12,071 bases of DNA from Clostridiaceae bacterium (lineage in GTDB: Bacteria > Bacillota > Clostridia > Oscillospirales > QAMX01): the NCBI GenBank assembly GCA_016297585.1, contig JAEDGJ010000071.1:1-12071 (forward strand), in the 5' to 3' direction. Below the pieces are notes generated by a model. The model was not told the origin of the DNA and did no database searches. It saw only the letters and a program-made list of their open reading frames with translations. A program made the position numbers and the translations under genes. This document shows positions 7,450-12,071 of the stretch, piece after piece (positions within the stretch are counted from its first letter, which is position 1; each line of letters starts with the position of its first letter).

Positions 7450-7552
7450 AAATGGTGTTATATATTGAAGCTGTCATTATGCCCGTACAGATCGGTAAAA
7501 AAGAGAGGCAAAAACGCGGCTTCAGCGCAAAGGGAAGGGGACTGGAACGCGT

Positions 7553-10462
7553 ATGATGAAAGCGACGACTGCCAGCGGACGTTTTGAACGCAGCAGGAGA
7601 AATGGGCTGCTGAAAAGAGCGGGAACGCTGTTTTTGGCCATCCTTTTTGCACTCCCGCAGTTCGGAACGACGGCGCTTGCCGCCGGACCCGACACAGGAG
7701 AGCTGACCACCGTCGCCTCCGCCATCGATTACGACGGGTATTTCTATTACATACAGGATTATGCCGGCGCGGCGCGTCCCGATGTCGAAGTCGGGGTGGA
7801 GCTGCCGGCTTATACGCTGTCCGACGCGGATGTCGCGTCCATGAAGGAAGTGGACGGGACGGCCGGGCTGTTCTTCGGCGACGTTCCGGGGCTTGCGACC
7901 TGGGAGGTGGAGATCCCCGAGGACGGGCTCTACAGCATCCAGGTCTGCTACTATACGCCCGACGACACCCGCGAGCAGGTGTCCGTCGGCCTGCGCTTCG
8001 ACGGCGAGCTGCCCTATACGGAGGCCAATTCGTGCATCCTGACCCGCTGCTTCTCGAACAGCGGCATCCGTACGGACAAGGACGGCAACGGACTGCGGCC
8101 TCTGACCGAGCAGGTCAGCCGCTGGACGACGACCTTCCTTTCCGATCAGAACGGCGTCGTCGGAGAGCTGGATTTCTTCCTGACGCGCGGCACGCATACG
8201 ATTTCGCTGACCTCCGCCGGCATCGGCTACGGCATCAGCGAGATCACGCTCAAGCAGAAGCCCGCTCTCCTCAGCTACGCGGAATACCGCGCGGAGCTCG
8301 CGGCAGCGGGCGTGGACGGGCAGGCGTCGCCGTCCGGCGTGCTGCGCATCACGGAGGGCGAGGATTATCTCTACCAGTCCGATACCATGCTCTCGCCGAC
8401 CTATGACCGCAGCGACCCGCTGGTGCAGCCCTATGACTACAACGCCATCCCCCTCAACGTCGGCGGCGGCTCCAACTGGACGTCGCCGGGACAGTGGCTG
8501 TCCTGGGAGATCGAGGTGCCGGAGGACGGGTACTACCGTCTCGGCATCAAATATAAGCAGACCTATCTGCAGGGCCTCTTCTCGTCGCGCCGCGTGCGCA
8601 TCGACGGCGAGGTGCCGTTTGAAGAGCTGGACGCCGTGGCGTTCAACTACACCGATACCTGGAAGATCCAGATCCTCGGCGACGGAGGAACGCCGTATGA
8701 GATCTATCTGACCGCCGGTACGCACGTCATTTCGATGGAAAACGTCGTCGGAGGCCTGAGCGAGACGATTTCCGTGCTGCAGACCTGCGTGCAGGAGCTC
8801 AACGACCTCTATCTGTCCATCATGATGATCACCGGCCGCGATCCCGACCGCTTCCGCGACTACTATCTCGAACGCCGCATCCCCGACATCCGCGAGCGCT
8901 TCACGACGAACTCCGAACGGCTGATGGCCGAGGCGCAGCGGCTGATCGCGCTGACCGGCAAGAGAGGCTCGGAGTCGGTGCTTCTGGAGGATACCGCGTT
9001 AAAGCTCGTCAGCTACGCGGAGGACGTCGAAAGCCTGACCTCGAAGGGCAGACTGACGAATTTCAAGAGCGACCTGACCTCGCTTTCGAATAAGGCGTCC
9101 TCGCTGACCTCGCAGGGGCTCGATATCGACTACCTGTTCCTCGCGTCCGACGACGCTGAGATCCCGCGCGCGACCGCGAATTTCTGGGGCTCTCTTGCCC
9201 ATTCGTTCCGCTCCTTCATCGCGTCGTTCACGCATGACGAGACGCCGGAGGCGGGATCGGTGCGCGTCTGGATCGTCACCGGCCGTGACCAGCTCCAGGT
9301 CGTCAACGACATGATCACGAGCGATTTCACGCCCCGGACCGGCATCGAGGTCGAGCTGGAGCTGGCGGCGAGCGCGTCGCTTCTGAACGCCGTCGCGTCC
9401 GACGCGGGCCCCGACGTCGCGATCAACATCGACTCAAGCCTGCCCGTCAACTACGCGCAGCGCGGCGCGCTCCTTGAGCTGAGCGCGCTCGAGGGCTTCG
9501 ACGAGCTCAAGGGGCAGTATTTCGACGGCGCGTTCAACTCCTACATCCTCAACGGCAAGACCTACGCGATGCCCGCGGAGCAGAGCTTCTGCATGATGTT
9601 CGTGCGCACCGATATTTTCAAAAAGCTCGGCATCGAGGTGCCGACGACGTGGGACGAGCTGCGCGACATCGCGCCGATCATCCAGCGCAACAACCTCGAG
9701 ATCGGCCTTGGGGATCTGTATACGACGTTCCTCTATCAGATGGGCGGAACGCTCTACAACGACGAGATGACGGAGATCCTGTTCGCCGATCAGACGTCGG
9801 TCGAGGCGTTCCAGCTCTATACCGACTTCTACGCGGATTACGATTTCCCGCTGACCTATTCCTTTGAAAACCGCTTCTCGACCGGCGAAATGCCGATCGG
9901 CATCGCAAACTATACCACCTATAACCGTCTCGTGTACTTCTACCCCGAGATCAAGGGACAGTGGGCGATGTACCCGCTGCCCGGCACGGTGCGGGAGGAC
10001 GGCACCTATTCCGCGGTGCAGGCGACCGGCGGCGAGCAGATCTCGCTCGTACAGACCCCCGCCTCCGCGACGGCGAGCGTCATCTTCACGAAAGCCCGGG
10101 ACTATGACGCGGCCTGGGAATTTCTGAAATGGTGGTCGGACGGCGACACGCAGGCGCGCTTCGGCAACGATCTGGAAGCGATCATGGGTCCCGCCGCGCG
10201 TTATGCGACGGCGAACGTCCGGGCGTTTGAGCAGCTTCCGTGGAGCGCGTCCGAACGGGAGAGCCTTGCGGAGCAGATGGAGCAGCTTGAGGTGCTTCCG
10301 ATTCTCCCCGGCAACTACTACGTCACGCGAGGCATCACGAACTCCTTCCGCGACGTCGTATATGACCGCACGAACGTCCGCGAGCTTCTTGTCAAATGGG
10401 AGGAGATCATCAACGAGGAGCTTGCGCGCAAGTGGGCGGAGTATTACCGGAACAATCCGTAA
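7553..10462 (+). CDS. Secreted multidomain family 1 solute-binding protein with two N-terminal carbohydrate-binding-like domains
   Basis: A 969-residue exported protein, more than twice the usual length of a binding protein. Residues 1-44 are a signal peptide (basic start, core GTLFLAILFALPQF, ALA-A cleavage near 43/44) with no lipobox cysteine, so it is not an obvious lipoprotein. Two related beta-rich modules follow (about 60-235 and 265-410), sharing W-E-[IV]-PEDG-Y near the start, FDGELP/IDGEVP in the middle and L-[TA]-GTH-IS near the end, a pattern resembling CBM6/CBM35-like jelly rolls. A helical, charged segment spans about 411-560. The C-terminal binding domain (about 569-969) has the family 1 signatures AMPAEQSFCMMFVRTDIFKKLGIEVP, TTWDEL (698-703) and AWEFLKWWSD. 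AGGGAAGGGG sits 12 bases before ATG 7553; the adjacent ATG 7556 is an alternative start. A permease gene follows after 24 bases, which supports a transport role. Carbohydrate binding is inferred from sequence patterns. Confidence 0.85.
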   Translation: MMKATTASGRFERSRRNGLLKRAGTLFLAILFALPQFGTTALAAGPDTGELTTVASAIDYDGYFYYIQDYAGAARPDVEVGVELPAYTLSDADVASMKEVDGTAGLFFGDVPGLATWEVEIPEDGLYSIQVCYYTPDDTREQVSVGLRFDGELPYTEANSCILTRCFSNSGIRTDKDGNGLRPLTEQVSRWTTTFLSDQNGVVGELDFFLTRGTHTISLTSAGIGYGISEITLKQKPALLSYAEYRAELAAAGVDGQASPSGVLRITEGEDYLYQSDTMLSPTYDRSDPLVQPYDYNAIPLNVGGGSNWTSPGQWLSWEIEVPEDGYYRLGIKYKQTYLQGLFSSRRVRIDGEVPFEELDAVAFNYTDTWKIQILGDGGTPYEIYLTAGTHVISMENVVGGLSETISVLQTCVQELNDLYLSIMMITGRDPDRFRDYYLERRIPDIRERFTTNSERLMAEAQRLIALTGKRGSESVLLEDTALKLVSYAEDVESLTSKGRLTNFKSDLTSLSNKASSLTSQGLDIDYLFLASDDAEIPRATANFWGSLAHSFRSFIASFTHDETPEAGSVRVWIVTGRDQLQVVNDMITSDFTPRTGIEVELELAASASLLNAVASDAGPDVAINIDSSLPVNYAQRGALLELSALEGFDELKGQYFDGAFNSYILNGKTYAMPAEQSFCMMFVRTDIFKKLGIEVPTTWDELRDIAPIIQRNNLEIGLGDLYTTFLYQMGGTLYNDEMTEILFADQTSVEAFQLYTDFYADYDFPLTYSFENRFSTGEMPIGIANYTTYNRLVYFYPEIKGQWAMYPLPGTVREDGTYSAVQATGGEQISLVQTPASATASVIFTKARDYDAAWEFLKWWSDGDTQARFGNDLEAIMGPAARYATANVRAFEQLPWSASERESLAEQMEQLEVLPILPGNYYVTRGITNSFRDVVYDRTNVRELLVKWEEIINEELARKWAEYYRNNP

Positions 10463-10486
10463 CGAAAAGGAAGGGGCAAAAGCCAA

Positions 10487-11440
10487 ATGACAGTAGAGGT
10501 TGAAACCAAAAAAACCGCTGAACCGGCGAAAAAGCGCCGGCGCCGCCCCCGTGACGGCTCTCTGGCGGCGCGCCTGAAGGCGTCCATCCCCAGCTACCTG
10601 CTGATCGCGCCCTTTATGATCTTTTTCATCGTCTTCGTCGTGTCCCCCGTCGGCGCCGCGATCGGTCTGAGCTTTACGGACTTCAATATGCTCCAGAAGC
10701 CCCACTTCGTCGGGTTCGAAAACTATATCACACTGATTTTCAACGACGATATCTTCAAGATTGCGGTCAAAAACACCGCCATTTTCGCGCTGATCACCGG
10801 TCCGCTGAGCTATATGGCGTGCTTCTTCTTCGCGTGGCTGATCAACGAGCTCCCGAAAAAGCTCGCGTCCGTGATGATGCTGATCTTCTACGCGCCGTCC
10901 ATTACGGCGAGCACCTATACGATCTGGACGTACATCCTCAACGGCGACCGCTACGGTATGCTCAACAGCATTCTGATGCAGCTCGGCATCATCTCCGACC
11001 CGATCTACTGGCTGACCGACCCGCAGTACATGATGGGCGCCTGCATCGTGGTGCAGCTCTGGCTGAGTCTGGGCACGAGCTTTCTCGCGTTCATGGCGGG
11101 TCTGAAAAACGTCGACGCGACGCTCTACGAGGCGGCGGCCGTCGACGGCATCCGCAACCGCTTCCAGGAGGTCTGGCACATCACGCTGCCGTCGATGAAG
11201 CCGCAGCTCCTGTTCGGCGCGGTCATGCAGATCTCGCAGTCGTTCGCCGTCGGCGCGGTGCCGCAGGCGCTCAACGGCTTCCCCTCCACCGACTACGCGA
11301 CCCATACGATCATCAACCATATCTACGACTACGGTACGGTACGCTATGAGCTGGGCTATGCCTGCGCCATCTCCACGGTGCTGCTGATCGCCATGCTGCT
11401 GTCCAACAAGATCATCAACAAGCTGCTCGGCAAGGAGTAA
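10487..11440 (+). CDS. ABC sugar transporter permease, LplB/UgpA type
   Basis: A 317-residue inner membrane permease forming half of the channel of a type I carbohydrate importer. After a basic cytoplasmic head (1-30, including KKRRRRPRDG) about six membrane segments follow, the first at 36-60. The EAA loop that docks with the ATPase is intact: YEAAAVDGIRNRFQEVWHITLPSM (214-237). Start ATG 10487 has AAGGAAGGGG about ten bases ahead. It lies 24 bases after the large binding protein and 43 bases before the second permease, so the three form one operon. The opening 'SYLLIAPFMIFFIVFVVSPV' and 'GFENY' are typical of the UgpA/LplB subgroup. Substrate is not assignable from the permease alone. Confidence 0.93.
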   Translation: MTVEVETKKTAEPAKKRRRRPRDGSLAARLKASIPSYLLIAPFMIFFIVFVVSPVGAAIGLSFTDFNMLQKPHFVGFENYITLIFNDDIFKIAVKNTAIFALITGPLSYMACFFFAWLINELPKKLASVMMLIFYAPSITASTYTIWTYILNGDRYGMLNSILMQLGIISDPIYWLTDPQYMMGACIVVQLWLSLGTSFLAFMAGLKNVDATLYEAAAVDGIRNRFQEVWHITLPSMKPQLLFGAVMQISQSFAVGAVPQALNGFPSTDYATHTIINHIYDYGTVRYELGYACAISTVLLIAMLLSNKIINKLLGKE

Positions 11441-11483
11441 GCCCCCGGCAACAAAAAATCGTCAAAAAGGAGTGGCCGCGACC

Positions 11484-12071
11484 ATGGCAACCGCAGCGCG
11501 CAAAAAAGAACGGGCCCCCAAGCCCGGCTCGCTTCATACCGGCAAAATGCTCAACCGCTCCCGGGGGGGCAATGCCGCCATCTTCCTCATCCTGTTCCTC
11601 ATCGCCCTCTTCATGGGGCTTCCGCTGTTCTATTCCATCGCTTCCGCCTTCAAGCCCCCGGAGGAGCTCTACCTCTTCCCGCCGCGCTTCTACGTCGTCA
11701 ATCCGACGTTCGACAACTTCAAAAAGCTCGGCCTGATGGTCAGCAACCTCTGGGTGCCCTTCAGCCGCTATCTCTACAACAGCCTGTTCATCAGCGTGAT
11801 CTCGACGGCGCTGAGCGTGTTCATCGGCGCGATGGCGGCCTATCCGTTCGCGAAGCACAAGTTCGTCGGCAAGAACGTGCTGTGGCAGCTCATCATGATC
11901 ACGCTGCTGTTCAGCGGCGGCGTGACGGCGCTGCCGGGCTACATCATCAAGGCCAAGCTCGGCCTCATCAACACCTACTGGGTCATGATCCTCCCCGCCA
12001 TCGCCGTGCCGCTGCAGATGTTCCTGATGCGTCAGTTCATGCTGCAGATCCCCGACGCGCTGATCGAGGCC
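11484..12071 (+). CDS. ABC sugar transporter permease, LplC/AraQ type, 3'-truncated by window edge
   Basis: The second channel subunit, partner of the permease just upstream. 196 codons are open to the last base, with no stop. The visible part has a basic head (1-28), then membrane segments at about 31-53, 99-121, 133-151 and 162-182. SAFKPPEELYLFPPRF after the first segment is the characteristic external loop of this subgroup, and RYLYNSLFISVISTALSVFIGAMAAYPFA is its second membrane region. The sequence stops at MLQIPDALIEA, i.e. inside the EAA motif, so roughly 80-100 residues lie outside. ATG 11484 is preceded by AAAAAGGAGTGG (11465-11476). Confidence 0.92.
   Translation, partial: MATAARKKERAPKPGSLHTGKMLNRSRGGNAAIFLILFLIALFMGLPLFYSIASAFKPPEELYLFPPRFYVVNPTFDNFKKLGLMVSNLWVPFSRYLYNSLFISVISTALSVFIGAMAAYPFAKHKFVGKNVLWQLIMITLLFSGGVTALPGYIIKAKLGLINTYWVMILPAIAVPLQMFLMRQFMLQIPDALIEA

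Noticed and set aside
9434..11320. 628-residue open frame on the minus strand
   Set aside because: Covers the 3' part of the 969-aa gene and the permease in antisense; no recognisable domain, and both plus-strand proteins are clear family members.

Overview
The window looks like chromosomal DNA from a GC-rich member of the Clostridia/Bacillota, probably a gut-type Oscillospiraceae or Christensenellales relative. This is inferred from gene content: sigma-A-like promoters with 17-bp spacers, strong GGGAGG ribosome binding sites, a YesN/YesM-type two-component pair beside family 1 solute-binding proteins, and LplB/LplC-type permeases. The Lys/Cys lipoprotein leader also fits. All genes are on the + strand. 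I see no tRNA, rRNA, CRISPR array, transposase or phage gene, and no gene-free stretch longer than about 230 bases.

Layout: (1) 1-2165 holds the 3' part of a MATE-family efflux transporter followed 44 bases later by a HAD-superfamily phosphatase. (2) 2166-3866 is a self-contained unit of promoter, family 1 solute-binding lipoprotein with a Thr/Ala repeat linker, and a long hairpin terminator. (3) 3895-7411 has its own promoter and a two-gene operon: an AraC-type response regulator and a histidine kinase that overlap by 4 bases. (4) From 7421 a further promoter drives a 969-residue secreted protein, in which two related beta-rich carbohydrate-binding-like domains and a helical stretch are joined to a C-terminal family 1 solute-binding domain. 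Two sugar-type ABC permease genes follow; the second runs off the window at its EAA motif. No ATPase gene is visible.

The parts read as one sugar or oligosaccharide sensing and import locus. The kinase would sense an extracellular cue and phosphorylate the AraC-type regulator, which would activate the uptake genes. The strongest support beyond synteny is a near-identical 27-bp element (21/27 identities, including 14/15 in the block TATAATTTTT-R-GAGT). It lies at the same position, about -61 to -35, in front of both the lipoprotein promoter and the 969-aa protein promoter, and not in front of the two-component promoter. This is a good candidate for the regulator's binding site and makes the two binding-protein units one putative regulon. 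The substrate cannot be told from the sequence.
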